Of a stretch of DNA of 64,000 nucleotides, positions 1 through 10,354 are shown piece by piece. The notes under the pieces are model-generated. The model had not been told where the DNA came from. It ran no database searches and saw only the letters and a program-made list of their open reading frames with translations. A program made the translations under genes and the position numbers. This DNA is from Labilithrix sp. (GTDB lineage Bacteria; Myxococcota; Polyangia; Polyangiales; Polyangiaceae), in contig JAQBQL010000133.1 of NCBI GenBank assembly GCA_028287035.1, positions 1 to 64,000 of the forward strand, read 5' to 3'. Position 1 is the stretch's first letter; the number at the start of each line of letters is the position of its first letter.

Positions 1-1
1 G

Positions 2-916
2 CGCATGTTCGAGTGCTGGGGTGAGCGCCTCGGCATCACCGAGGACGAGAACGACCACGCGTGCCGCGAGGCCTGGAAGGCCCTCACGATGTTCGACAAG
101 GACGTCGAGGAGAAGGGCCGCGCCATCCTCGAGACGGTCGAGTCCGAGGACCGCGTCGCGATCCTGCTTCTCGGTCGTCCGTACCACTCGGACCCGGGCC
201 TCAACCACGGCATCCCCGAGGAGTTCCAGGTCCGCGGCTACCCGATCCTCTCGCTCCGCTCGATCCCGAAGGATCGCGAGTACCTCGACCGCTACTTCAA
301 GGCGGACCTCGAGGCGGGCAAGATGAAGTCGCCGCTCGAGCTGAACCACGTCTGGCCGGAGAACTACTCGGTCAACAGCGCGCAGAAGGTCTGGGGCGCG
401 GTCTTCGCGGCCCACCACCCGAACGTCGTCGTGCTCGACCTCTCGAGCTTCAAGTGCGGTCACGATGCGCCGGTCTACGGCCTCATCGACAGCATCATCG
501 AGACGTCGAAGACGCCGTACGCGGCGCTCCACGACATCGACGCGAACAAGCCGGGCGGCTCGATCAAGATCCGCGTGAAGACGTACACCCACGCGCTGAA
601 GCTCCACGAGGAGCGCCTCGAGGACTCCAGCAAGCGCGAGCACCAGCTCGAGCACGCGATCGACAACAAGCGCCTCGAGCTGCTGCAGCTCAAGGCCAAG
701 CAGAAGGCCGAAGCGCGCGTCCAGGACCCCAACCTGGTCGCCCAGATCGAGGCCCTTCGCCTGAAGCTCGCCGCCTACGTGCCCCACAAGGGTCGTCCCG
801 CGATCACCGAAGACCGCGTCGAGGTCCAGAAGGGCATCGTGAAGCTCGGGAAGAAGACCAAGGACGGGAAGATCGTTCCCGCCGACACCGCCACCGCGAC
901 CAGCGCCGCTGAATAG
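2..916 (+). CDS. Acyl-CoA dehydratase activase-related protein, C-terminal part (5' end outside window)
   Basis: The reading frame is open to the window edge, so this is the C-terminal part of a larger protein and the first ATG seen (base 5) need not be the start. The sequence resembles the DUF2229 region of 2-hydroxyglutaryl-CoA dehydratase activator-type proteins: GRPYHSDPGLNHGIPEEF near residue 57 and SFKCGHDAPVYGLIDSI near 150. A charged, probably coiled-coil segment (about 205-260) and a Lys-rich tail follow. Family members carry BadF/HgdC-type ATPase domains upstream that reduce an Fe-S dehydratase; those domains would lie outside this window. The next gene starts 17 bases downstream with its own GGAGAA ribosome site, so the two very likely form one operon and act together. 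The exact substrate cannot be told from sequence. Confidence 0.75.
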   Translation, partial: RMFECWGERLGITEDENDHACREAWKALTMFDKDVEEKGRAILETVESEDRVAILLLGRPYHSDPGLNHGIPEEFQVRGYPILSLRSIPKDREYLDRYFKADLEAGKMKSPLELNHVWPENYSVNSAQKVWGAVFAAHHPNVVVLDLSSFKCGHDAPVYGLIDSIIETSKTPYAALHDIDANKPGGSIKIRVKTYTHALKLHEERLEDSSKREHQLEHAIDNKRLELLQLKAKQKAEARVQDPNLVAQIEALRLKLAAYVPHKGRPAITEDRVEVQKGIVKLGKKTKDGKIVPADTATATSAAE

Positions 917-933
917 AGAAGACGGAGAAGAAC

Positions 934-2805
<1,872 letters not shown>

Positions 2806-2824
2806 AACCCCGCCAGCGGAAGGG

Positions 2825-2854
2825 AAGGGCGCGTCACCTCGGTGACGCGCCCTT
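2825..2854 (+). terminator. Hairpin terminator after the dehydratase operon
   Basis: A perfect inverted repeat, AAGGGCGCGTCACC and its complement, is separated by only TC, so a few stem pairs must open to make the loop. It starts 19 bases after the stop codon and is followed by TCGCGCTTTG. The long GC stem with a weak T tract suits intrinsic termination in a high-GC genome. Confidence 0.75.
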
Positions 2855-2908
2855 CGCGCTTTGTGGGCGTGACGAGCCGGACGCTCGAGGCGTGCTAGCG
2901 TCGGCGCC

Positions 2909-3571
2909 GTGCGGCGGCCTCTCGCGCTCTTCCTCGTCATGTTCGGGCTCGTCGCGACCGTCGTCGGGCTCACCACGGGCTGCGGCTCGCTCTTCTCGTT
3001 CAACGGGCGGCATCCGGTGGCTGCGGTCACGATCGTCCCAGGCACGCCGGTGCTCCAGAGCCTCCACGTGAAGGCGGAGCGTCGCTACACCCTGGCCGTG
3101 CAGGTGGTGTTCGATCGGGAGAGCGTCCCCGCCCGTGACGGCGCCGCGCTGGTCGAGGCGAAGCTCCCGCTCGTCGCGAGCCTCGAGACCTCGCGCGTCG
3201 TCGGCTTCATCGATCCGCAGGAGCCGCCCACGGTGCTCTACGGTATGGCCAGCGATCCCGCGCAGAAGCAGGCGCGCGGCCGCGATGCGGAGCTCGTCGC
3301 GGAGCGGCTGGTCGGCCCCTACCTCGCGCCCGGCGAGCGCGACGTCGCGTGGTCGGTCGACCTCGGCGCCGACAAGGTGGGGCGCGCGCGGATCCAGGAG
3401 GCTCGCGCCGTCCTGTACGACGATGCGCTGCCCGCCGCCGTGAAGCTCGCCTTCGGGGCCGCCGCCGCGGGGGTGGTCGCCCTCATCGCGGGCCTGGTGA
3501 TGATGGTCGCGGGAGCCCTCCGCAGCCGCCGTGAAGGTCGCGGTGGTGCTCGAGCTCGACCGAGCGTATAA
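2909..3571 (+). CDS. Two-helix membrane protein of unknown function
   Basis: GTG start; 220 residues. A hydrophobic N-terminal segment (about 5-24) ends in TTGCGS, which could be a poor lipobox or simply a membrane anchor. A soluble domain of about 145 residues (35-180) looks like a beta-sandwich, and a second hydrophobic helix (about 181-204) is followed by an Arg-rich cytoplasmic tail. The layout suggests a periplasmic domain held between two membrane helices. No known family was recognised. The gene ends 10 bases before the ATG of the next gene, so both may be co-transcribed. Confidence 0.6.
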   Translation: MRRPLALFLVMFGLVATVVGLTTGCGSLFSFNGRHPVAAVTIVPGTPVLQSLHVKAERRYTLAVQVVFDRESVPARDGAALVEAKLPLVASLETSRVVGFIDPQEPPTVLYGMASDPAQKQARGRDAELVAERLVGPYLAPGERDVAWSVDLGADKVGRARIQEARAVLYDDALPAAVKLAFGAAAAGVVALIAGLVMMVAGALRSRREGRGGARARPSV

Positions 3572-3581
3572 GGCCGCCCCG

Positions 3582-4391
3582 ATGAAGCCTCGCCTCGCGA
3601 TCGCGCTCTCCCTGCTCGCCTCGACCGTCGTGACCACCGCCCGCGCGCAGTCCGCGGCGCCGACCACGCCGGGCACCGTCGTGAGCACCCCGGCCGCCAC
3701 CCCGGCGACCACCCCGCCGTCGTCCACCGTCACCGCGCAGACGACGACGAGCACCGAGCCGGCCAAGATCGACGAGCAGCCGGTCGACCCGAACACCGAG
3801 AACACGCGCGCCGTCTACCTCTCGGCGGACATCGGCTTCACCCGCGCCGACCTCGGGGCGTTCACCAACAGCTACGGCTTCGACAAGACGGCCGCGAACG
3901 GCCTCCTGGCCGGCTTCGGCGTCGGCTACCGGCACCGCGCCTTCCGCATCGGCGCCCGCTTCCGCGACCACGCCACGACGGAGTTCTCGCTCTGGTCGCT
4001 GATGGCCGAGGTCGGCTGGGGACTGCCGATGAAGAGGATCACCCCCGTCATCATGCTGCGCGGCGGCTACGTCTTCGACACGGGCATCCAGCGCGCCGTG
4101 TTCGCCTCGCGGCTGCCCGAGGGGAACCGTCTCACCCCCAACATCGACGTCGACGGGCTCGACCTCGGCGTCGAGATCTCCGCGCCGTATGCGGTCACCC
4201 GCTTCCTCAAGGTGGGGCCGTTCCTCGGGGTCGACGCGCTCTTCCTCCACCGCGCGCAGCCCCGCGCCCCGCAGTCGATCCAGCCGAACACCGACGAGAC
4301 GCTCCACAACGACCTCTTCGGCGACTCCGGCAACGGCATCGGCTACATCTTCAACGTCGGCCTCCGCGTCACCGGCGACGTCGGCTTCTGA
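3582..4391 (+). CDS. Putative outer-membrane beta-barrel protein
   Basis: The ATG at 3582 is preferred over the in-frame GTG at 3531, because it opens a clean signal peptide (MKPRLAIALSLLASTVVTTARAQ) and avoids a 41-base overlap with the upstream gene. After the signal comes a Thr/Pro/Ala-rich linker (about 25-65) and then about 200 residues of alternating hydrophobic and polar residues rich in Gly, Tyr and Phe. The chain ends in Phe, as many outer-membrane barrels do. About 8 transmembrane strands would fit the length. Function is unknown; transport, adhesion and structural roles are all possible. The 129 bases to the next gene hold only a weak inverted repeat (GGTGGA/TCCACC at 4400-4418). 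Confidence 0.6.
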   Translation: MKPRLAIALSLLASTVVTTARAQSAAPTTPGTVVSTPAATPATTPPSSTVTAQTTTSTEPAKIDEQPVDPNTENTRAVYLSADIGFTRADLGAFTNSYGFDKTAANGLLAGFGVGYRHRAFRIGARFRDHATTEFSLWSLMAEVGWGLPMKRITPVIMLRGGYVFDTGIQRAVFASRLPEGNRLTPNIDVDGLDLGVEISAPYAVTRFLKVGPFLGVDALFLHRAQPRAPQSIQPNTDETLHNDLFGDSGNGIGYIFNVGLRVTGDVGF

Positions 4392-4520
4392 GCGCGCCCG
4401 GTGGATCGGCGGTCCACCACGACCGCCGCTCCGCGGACCGGTGACCAGCACGCGAGCCGGTTTTCACGGCAGATCTGCCGGGTAGGACATCGGCATACCC
4501 TTCGCAAGGCCGCGCTCACG

Positions 4521-5813
4521 ATGGCCCTCGATCCCAAGAAGACACGCTGGTTCCCGGTTCTCGCTCTCGTCGCGTGCGGCGCGGCCACCACCACGGTGGG
4601 CTGCTCGTCGGCGCCCGAGGAGTCCGTCACCACCGACGACGGCAGCACCTCGTCGAACAGCGACATCACCTCGATCAGCGAGACGGCGGTGAAGCGCCAG
4701 TCGATCGGCAACTGCTGGCTGTACGCGACGACGAGCTGGCTCGAGGCGCTCGACAAGGCCGCGACGAACGCCGAGATCAACACGTCCGAGTCGTGGCTCA
4801 CGTACTGGCATTGGTACGAGCAGCTGGCGAACGGCACCGTCTACAGCGGTGAGATCCAGACCGGCGGCTCCTACGGCACGGCCGCGAACCTCATCAACCG
4901 TTACGGCGTCGTGCTCGAGAAGGACTTCATCGCCATCGAGGCCGAGGCCGAGATGTCGAACCGTCAGTCGACGGCGCTCGAGGCGGTGAACACGTCCCTG
5001 AAGAGCGGCGCGCTCAAGGCGGCGGTCGCGAAGCATGACCGCAAGGCGATCCGCGCCGCGCTCGACGCGGCCTGGAAGCTCGACGCCGCCACCATCGCGC
5101 GCATCGACGCGGTGTTCGGCCCGGGCGTCGACAAGACGCTCGACCGCGCGTACGTGCAGCGGGCGCCGGGCAACGGGGTCATCCGCGCCAAGGACTTCCC
5201 GGTGCGGCTCAAGGACCCCGTCAGCGGTACGTTCGTGACCGCGACCCTCGCCGATGCGACGGGCACCGGCAGCTCGTGGGGTCAGCGCTCGGGCAAGCTC
5301 GCGTTCAACACCGTCTCGTATCCGTACGACGCGAAGGGGCGCCGCGAGGTGTGGAAGCGCGTGCAGCGCGCGCTGCACGACCAGACGCCGGTGCTCATGT
5401 CATGGACGGTCGACTTCAACGCGCTGACCGAGGACGCGCACTTCTCGCTCGACCAGCTGAACCGTCTCGGTCCCGGCCGGCACGGCGGGCACATGACGCT
5501 GGCGCACGACTACCAGGCGACCGTCCCCGGCGTCGGCCTGCTGAAGGCCGGCGAGCCCGCGACGCCCGCGCAGATGCAGGCGGCGCTGTCCGACGACACG
5601 AAGATCGAGTTTCTCCGCGTGAAGAACTCGTGGGGCGGCATCCGTCCCGACCGCTGGCAGAATGCCGCCATCCCCGGCTACCACGACCTCGAGATGGCGT
5701 ACCTCAACGGTCCCATCAAGGACTGCCCAGGTGAGGATGCGCCGAGCGATCCCTCCGAGTGCGTCGGTACCACGGTCCCGCTCGGCGATTTCGTGCTGCC
5801 GGCCGGCTACTGA
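4521..5813 (+). CDS. Papain-like (C1 family) cysteine peptidase lipoprotein
   Basis: The start at 4521 gives a lipoprotein signal (LALVACGAATTTVGCSS), so the product is probably exported and lipidated. The mature protein has the papain-fold signature in the right order: QSIGNCWLYATTSW with the nucleophile at Cys65, GGHMTLAHDY with the general base at His324, and VKNSWGG with Asn369. The spacing of about 260 residues between Cys and His matches bleomycin-hydrolase-like C1 peptidases better than short papains. A Ser/Thr/Asp-rich linker follows the lipobox. hslO lies just downstream and the next gene but one is another exported protein with a possible Cys/His dyad. Substrate unknown; a role in degrading external protein is plausible for a predatory or scavenging bacterium. 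Confidence 0.78.
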   Translation: MALDPKKTRWFPVLALVACGAATTTVGCSSAPEESVTTDDGSTSSNSDITSISETAVKRQSIGNCWLYATTSWLEALDKAATNAEINTSESWLTYWHWYEQLANGTVYSGEIQTGGSYGTAANLINRYGVVLEKDFIAIEAEAEMSNRQSTALEAVNTSLKSGALKAAVAKHDRKAIRAALDAAWKLDAATIARIDAVFGPGVDKTLDRAYVQRAPGNGVIRAKDFPVRLKDPVSGTFVTATLADATGTGSSWGQRSGKLAFNTVSYPYDAKGRREVWKRVQRALHDQTPVLMSWTVDFNALTEDAHFSLDQLNRLGPGRHGGHMTLAHDYQATVPGVGLLKAGEPATPAQMQAALSDDTKIEFLRVKNSWGGIRPDRWQNAAIPGYHDLEMAYLNGPIKDCPGEDAPSDPSECVGTTVPLGDFVLPAGY

Positions 5814-5832
5814 CCGCGGCTAGAATGGGGGC

Positions 5833-6693
5833 GTGGTCCACAACGACAACGTCGTCCGCGCCATCACCGACGACGGCGGTTTCCGGGTCATCGCCTGCGA
5901 TACGACCGCCACCGTCCGCGGCGCCATCGCCGCCCAGAAGCCCGCGACGCCGGAGCTGACGCGGACCTTCGCCGATCTCATCACAGGCGCGGTGCTCGTG
6001 CGCGACAGCACCGCGCCCGACAACCGGCTGCAGGCCATCCTGCAGGGTGACAACCCGCGCGCACGCATGGTCGCCGACGTCCAGGGCGACGGCGCGACGC
6101 GCGGGCTCATCCAGCTCCCGCCCGACGTGACGGAGCTGTCGTTCCGCGAGACGGGCATCCTGCAGATCGCGCGCACGCTGGCGAACGGCTCGCTCCACCA
6201 GGGCGTGATCGCGGTGCCGCCGGGGTCGACCACGATGTCCGCCGCGTTCATGGCGTACATGCAGGACTCCGAGCAGATCGTCACGATGATCGCGATGGGC
6301 TGCCACTTCATGAACGGCGAGGTCGCTTCGGCCGGCGGGTACATGGTGCAGCTCCTTCCCGAGCTCGCCGAGGGACCGCTCATGGTCATGACGGAGCGCC
6401 TCAAGGACTTCGAGGACATCGTCCCGATGCTCGCGCGCGGTCACGCGTCGCCCGAGGAGCTCCTCGCCGAGACGCTCCACGGCATGCCCTACACGCGCGT
6501 CGGCGAGCGCGAGGTCCACTTCGGTTGCCGCTGCAGCCCCGAGCGCCTGGCGCAGAGCCTGGCGTCGCTGCCGCGCGCCGACATCGAATCGCTCATGGAA
6601 GGCGGCAAGCCGCTCGAGATCGAGTGCGACTACTGCGGGACGCATTACGAGTTCACGACCCAGCAGCTGCACGCGCTCATCGACGCGAACTGA
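5833..6693 (+). CDS. hslO: Hsp33 redox-regulated chaperone
   Basis: A 286-residue cytosolic holdase that is switched on by oxidation. The C-terminal redox switch is intact: zinc-binding cysteines at 232 and 234 (CRC) and 265 and 268 (CDYC). The N-terminal Hsp33 domain is full length and includes the NGEVASAGGYMVQLLP stretch typical of the family. The start is GTG at 5833, 19 bases after the previous stop, with GGGGGC upstream. Under oxidative stress the zinc leaves, disulfides form and the linker unfolds to hold unfolding proteins. The close spacing with the upstream peptidase gene suggests shared transcription but no obvious functional link. Confidence 0.93.
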   Translation: MVHNDNVVRAITDDGGFRVIACDTTATVRGAIAAQKPATPELTRTFADLITGAVLVRDSTAPDNRLQAILQGDNPRARMVADVQGDGATRGLIQLPPDVTELSFRETGILQIARTLANGSLHQGVIAVPPGSTTMSAAFMAYMQDSEQIVTMIAMGCHFMNGEVASAGGYMVQLLPELAEGPLMVMTERLKDFEDIVPMLARGHASPEELLAETLHGMPYTRVGEREVHFGCRCSPERLAQSLASLPRADIESLMEGGKPLEIECDYCGTHYEFTTQQLHALIDAN

Positions 6694-6734
6694 GCCGCGC
6701 CGGGCCGTCCTCCCGGGAAAACGCAACAAATCGT

Positions 6735-6756
6735 CAACACACGAACACGTGTGTTG
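6735..6756 (+). terminator. Hairpin behind hslO
   Basis: A perfect 9-bp stem (CAACACACG/CGTGTGTTG) with a four-base AACA loop lies 42 bases after the hslO stop. No T tract follows, so it may be a terminator or a binding site for a regulator of the next gene. Confidence 0.4.
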
Positions 6757-6802
6757 TCGGCCACTTACGCGCTCCTGGGTTGATGTTTCGTAAGTTTTTG
6801 TG

Positions 6803-6817
6803 GGGCGGCGGCTTGCA
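6803..6817 (+). promoter_or_regulatory. Candidate sigma-54 promoter (-24/-12)
   Basis: GG and GC are spaced by exactly ten bases within GGGGCGGCGGCTTGCA, matching the GG-N10-GC core with the TTGCA -12 box. The element sits 38 bases upstream of the lipoprotein ATG at 6855. The -24 half (GGGGC) deviates from TGGCAC. Chance matches are common in GC-rich DNA, so this is tentative. Confidence 0.3.
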
Positions 6818-6854
6818 TCTACCTACATCGCCGCTATTCCATCCGAACCCAACC

Positions 6855-8459
6855 ATGAAGCTCTCCACACGGCTGTCCCTCCTGGCTCTCCTCGTGGCCT
6901 CCAGCGCCGTCGCGTGCACGGCACCGACCGATGGTGACGAGTCCACCGCCGACGGTGAGGAGGACCTCACGAGCCTCACCGCCCGTGCCCGCAAGCTGAC
7001 GTTCGCCGGCTACGTCTACGTGGACGAGGGCGCGTCGGACTACGACATCATCAGCCGCGTGAAGGCGCAGACGCAGTCGGCGTTCGGCGCGCTCCGCACC
7101 TCGAAGGTCGGCGTCAACAGCCGCGAGCTCAAGGACGTCGACCCCTCGACCTTCCTCAAGACCACCGTGAAGGTCGTCGACAAGGCGAACCCCGCCGGGT
7201 CGCGCACGATGACGAAGGTCTCGTACACGTACACCGACAACGCGCTCGTCCCCGTGACGATGGCGAAGCGGTCGGCGATCTCGCTGGCGCTCCTCGGCAA
7301 CAACTACGCCTCGCAGACCACTCGCATCCTCCCCGAGTGCACCGCCAACGACTCCGAGGCGAAGGAGTTCGTCAGCTCGGTCTGGTACGTCTTCGACCCG
7401 TCGGTCTCGACCTGCAAGCCGGCCATGGTGAAGGAGCAGCAGCAGATCGACGCCGACCGCCGCGGCCTCGCCGAGGGTGAGGTCTCCGCGAGCGAGGTGA
7501 GCCGCCTCTACATCCCGATGCAGGCGAACCTCAAGGCGACGACGCAGTCGAGCGCCGTGAAGTATCCCGAGTACGACCGCCTCTACAGCGGCGGCGTCGA
7601 GCAGGGCAAGCTCGTCATCGGCATGGTCAGCGGCATGATGGCCGACTGGGCCGCCGGCGAGAAGCACGACACGGTCGAGGACGCGGGCTACGACATGTGG
7701 CTCGAGGGTCTGCGCGAGGTGTTCGCGGCACGCCCCGGCTTCAAGCTCACGAACGTCGAGCCCGCGGCGAACGCCCTCACCTTCCAGGTCGGCACGCAGT
7801 CGTACACGTTCGGCTCGTTCGAGGACGTGATCGCCTTCGAGCTCGACAACAAGAACCCGGCCGGCATCACGTACGCGAACCGCAACCCGCTTCGCAAGGT
7901 GATCGCCGACACGCTCGTGCGTCACTGGCTCACGTTCGAGGCGCCCGTCACGGTGACGATGGGCGGCGCGACGAAGCCCTTCACGATCAAGCTCCAGTCG
8001 TACTTCGGCGCGGAGACCGACGCGACGCCCCACAAGCGCGGCATCAAGACGAGCGACATCTTCGTCTACAACGGCCACTCGTACATCGGCTACGGCCCGC
8101 TCGACCCGAGCCGCTTCTCGGCGGCGGACTTCCCGGCGACGTACCAGGTGCTGAACCTGAACGGCTGCGTCTCGTACAACTACTACGAGAAGGACTACCT
8201 CCCGCTGAAGTCGGGCGGCACGCAGAACCTCGATCTCGTGACCAACGGCCTCGAGAGCTGGGTCAACGAGAGCGGTCCGGCGATGGGACGCTTCGTCGGC
8301 GCCTTCATCGATGGCAAGCAGAACGCGTACAAGGACATCCTGAAGGCCGCGCAGTTCACGTACTACGGCTACGACTGGGGCATGGACGCGCTGCGCGTCG
8401 TGGACGGCGAGCTGGACAACAAGTACACGCCGTCGAAGAAGCCGATCACCGTCAAGTGA
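6855..8459 (+). CDS. Exported lipoprotein with a possible His/Cys (caspase-like) dyad
   Basis: 534 residues starting at the ATG that opens a lipoprotein signal (LLVASSAVACTAP, Cys at about 20). An acidic linker follows. No family was recognised with certainty. The C-terminal 150 residues contain DIFVYNGHSYIGYGPL (His408) and VLNLNGCVSYNYYEKDY (Cys438). Each motif follows a predicted beta-strand, 30 residues apart, the order and approximate spacing of clan CD (caspase, gingipain, clostripain) peptidases. The first 350 residues look like an unassigned alpha/beta region. The function as a peptidase is inference; the lipobox is clear. A candidate sigma-54 promoter lies upstream. The next gene is convergent and ends 24 bases past this stop. 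Confidence 0.6.
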   Translation: MKLSTRLSLLALLVASSAVACTAPTDGDESTADGEEDLTSLTARARKLTFAGYVYVDEGASDYDIISRVKAQTQSAFGALRTSKVGVNSRELKDVDPSTFLKTTVKVVDKANPAGSRTMTKVSYTYTDNALVPVTMAKRSAISLALLGNNYASQTTRILPECTANDSEAKEFVSSVWYVFDPSVSTCKPAMVKEQQQIDADRRGLAEGEVSASEVSRLYIPMQANLKATTQSSAVKYPEYDRLYSGGVEQGKLVIGMVSGMMADWAAGEKHDTVEDAGYDMWLEGLREVFAARPGFKLTNVEPAANALTFQVGTQSYTFGSFEDVIAFELDNKNPAGITYANRNPLRKVIADTLVRHWLTFEAPVTVTMGGATKPFTIKLQSYFGAETDATPHKRGIKTSDIFVYNGHSYIGYGPLDPSRFSAADFPATYQVLNLNGCVSYNYYEKDYLPLKSGGTQNLDLVTNGLESWVNESGPAMGRFVGAFIDGKQNAYKDILKAAQFTYYGYDWGMDALRVVDGELDNKYTPSKKPITVK

Positions 8460-8483
8460 TCGCGCGCCGGTTCGCCGGCGCTC

Positions 8484-9185
8484 TCAGTCTCCGAGCAGCG
8501 CGGCGTGCACGCCGTCCTCGTCCAGCGTGGCGAAGGCGGCCCGCGCGCCGAGCGCCGCAAGAGCGGCTGGCTCGAAGCCGCCCGTCCCGACGGCGATGCA
8601 CTCGGCGCCGATCCCCTGAGCGGCCGCGACGTCCTTCGGCGTGTCGCCGATGACGACCACGCGGCACTCCGCGAGCGGTATGCCGAGGAGAGCGGCGCCG
8701 CGCGTCGCGCCCACGCGGAGCAGCTCGGTCCGGTCCTCCGCGTCGCAGCCGAAGCCTCCGAACGCGAACGATGAACTCAGGGCGCCGCGCGCGAGCTTCG
8801 CGTAGGCGCCCTTCTTGATGTTGCCGGTGCCGAGCCCGATGGCCACGCTCTCGTGACGCGCGAGGAGCGCCAGTGCCTCGGGCACGCCCCGGTGAACCGT
8901 GTACGTGTCGGCCCTGGCGACCTGCTCGGCGAGGTGCACGAGGTAGCGCTCGAGCACCTGCTCGATGTCCGCGGCGCTCGGCGCGTGGTGCTCGAGGGCC
9001 GCGAGACCGTCGCGCACGATGCGCTGGTCGGTCATGCCCGCGAACGGAAACGCGATCGCGCGGACGCCCGCCTCGCCGTGCAGATCGCGGAATGCGCCTT
9101 CCATCGAGCGACGGCCCGCGCCGCCCGTCGAGATGAGCGTTCCGTCGATGTCCCAGAGGTAGACGGTGGGGCGGGTCGTTCGCAT
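8484..9185 (-). CDS. HAD-family phosphatase (phosphoglycolate phosphatase-like)
   Basis: 233 residues with all HAD motifs in order: DIDGTL (motif I, Asp nucleophile at 12), the Thr/Ser motif II region around GLGTGN, a Lys in NIKKGAYAKL, and VVVIGDTPKDV (motif IV, Asp pair). A helical cap sits between motifs I and II (about 20-105), as in subfamily I phosphatases such as phosphoglycolate phosphatase. Substrate is not determined. It starts at ATG 9185 with AAGG seven bases upstream and is divergent from the acyl-CoA dehydrogenase, only a few bases away, so the promoters of both must overlap the other's coding region. Confidence 0.82.
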   Translation of the reverse strand: MRTTRPTVYLWDIDGTLISTGGAGRRSMEGAFRDLHGEAGVRAIAFPFAGMTDQRIVRDGLAALEHHAPSAADIEQVLERYLVHLAEQVARADTYTVHRGVPEALALLARHESVAIGLGTGNIKKGAYAKLARGALSSSFAFGGFGCDAEDRTELLRVGATRGAALLGIPLAECRVVVIGDTPKDVAAAQGIGAECIAVGTGGFEPAALAALGARAAFATLDEDGVHAALLGD

Positions 9186-9193
9186 GGACCTTC

Positions 9194-10354
9194 ATGGGTA
9201 TCATGGGGCGCATGCCGTACCTCTTCGAGACCGACGAGCACGCGCAGCTCCGCCGGAGCGCGGGAGCCTTCGCGGCGCGGCACATCGCGCCTCATGCGTA
9301 CGCGTGGGAAGAGGCCGGCGAGTTCCCGCGCGAGCTGTACCGGACGGCCGCCGCCGCCGGCCTGCTCGGCGTCTCGTACGACCCGGAGGAGGGCGGCGCG
9401 GGGGGCGACCTCTCGCACGCGATGGTCGCCGCCGAGGAGCTCGTGCTGCAGGGCCACTCGGTCGGCACCGTGGTCAGCCTGAACAGCCACGGCATCGCGA
9501 TCCCGCCGATCCTCCGCGCCGGGACCGCCGAGCAGAAGGCGCGGTTCGTTCGTCCGGTCCTGCGCGGCGAGAAGATAAGCGCGCTCGCCATCACCGAGCC
9601 GGGCGGGGGCAGCGACGTCGCGAGCCTCCGCACGAAGGCGGTGCGGGACGGCGACTGCTACGTCGTGAACGGCGCGAAGACCTTCATCACGAGCGGGGTG
9701 CGGGCGGATCTCGTCACGACCGCGGTGCGTACCGGCGCCGAGGGCCACGGCGGCGTGTCGCTCCTCGTCATCGAGGCCGGCACGCCGGGGTTCACGGTCG
9801 GGAAGAGGCTCGCCAAGACGGGCTGGGGGGCGAGCGACACCGCGGAGCTCCACTTCGAGGACTGCCGCGTGCCGGCCGCGAACCTGATCGGACCGGAGAA
9901 CGGCGGCTTCCTCGCGATCATGGTGAACTTCGCGACCGAGCGCCTCTTCCTCGCTGGCCAGTGCGTGGCCATCGCGGAGCTCGCCTACCGGCAGAGCGTG
10001 CAGTATGCACGTGACCGCAGGGCCTTCGGGAAGAGCCTCATGGGCCACCAGGTCATCCGTCACAAGCTGGCGGACATGGTGACGCGCATCGCGGCGGCGC
10101 GCGCCCTCGTGAGCGAATGCGTGGTGCGCGTCGTCCGCGGTGAGCAGGTGCCGGGGCTCGCGGCCATGACCAAGAACGCGGCGACCGACATGTGCTCGTT
10201 CGTGGCCGACCAGGCAGTCCAGATCCACGGCGGCGCGGGCTACATGCGCGAGACGCTGGTGGAGCGCCTGTTCCGCGACGCGCGGCTCTACCCGATCGGC
10301 GGCGGCACGCGCGAGATCATGAACGAGATCATCGCGAAGACCGAGGGCTACTGA
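9194..10354 (+). CDS. Acyl-CoA dehydrogenase
   Basis: 386 residues with the full flavin-dependent family layout: N-terminal helices, the beta-domain motif AITEPGGGSDVASLRTKA (about 130) and FITSG (about 158), and the C-terminal helical domain with QIHGGAGYMRE and GGTREIMNEIIAK. It removes two hydrogens from an acyl-CoA thioester (fatty acid or branched-chain amino acid breakdown) and passes electrons to ETF. Three in-frame ATGs (9194, 9203, 9212) are possible starts; 9212 (MPYLFETDE) is as good as the first. The 3' end overlaps the convergent hydrolase gene by 7 bases. The exact chain-length preference cannot be read from sequence. Confidence 0.9.
   Translation: MGIMGRMPYLFETDEHAQLRRSAGAFAARHIAPHAYAWEEAGEFPRELYRTAAAAGLLGVSYDPEEGGAGGDLSHAMVAAEELVLQGHSVGTVVSLNSHGIAIPPILRAGTAEQKARFVRPVLRGEKISALAITEPGGGSDVASLRTKAVRDGDCYVVNGAKTFITSGVRADLVTTAVRTGAEGHGGVSLLVIEAGTPGFTVGKRLAKTGWGASDTAELHFEDCRVPAANLIGPENGGFLAIMVNFATERLFLAGQCVAIAELAYRQSVQYARDRRAFGKSLMGHQVIRHKLADMVTRIAAARALVSECVVRVVRGEQVPGLAAMTKNAATDMCSFVADQAVQIHGGAGYMRETLVERLFRDARLYPIGGGTREIMNEIIAKTEGY

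Noticed and set aside
4400..4418. Inverted repeat GGTGGA/TCCACC upstream of the C1 peptidase gene
   Set aside because: Only six pairs and no T tract; competing pairings exist in the same stretch, so it was not listed as a terminator or operator.
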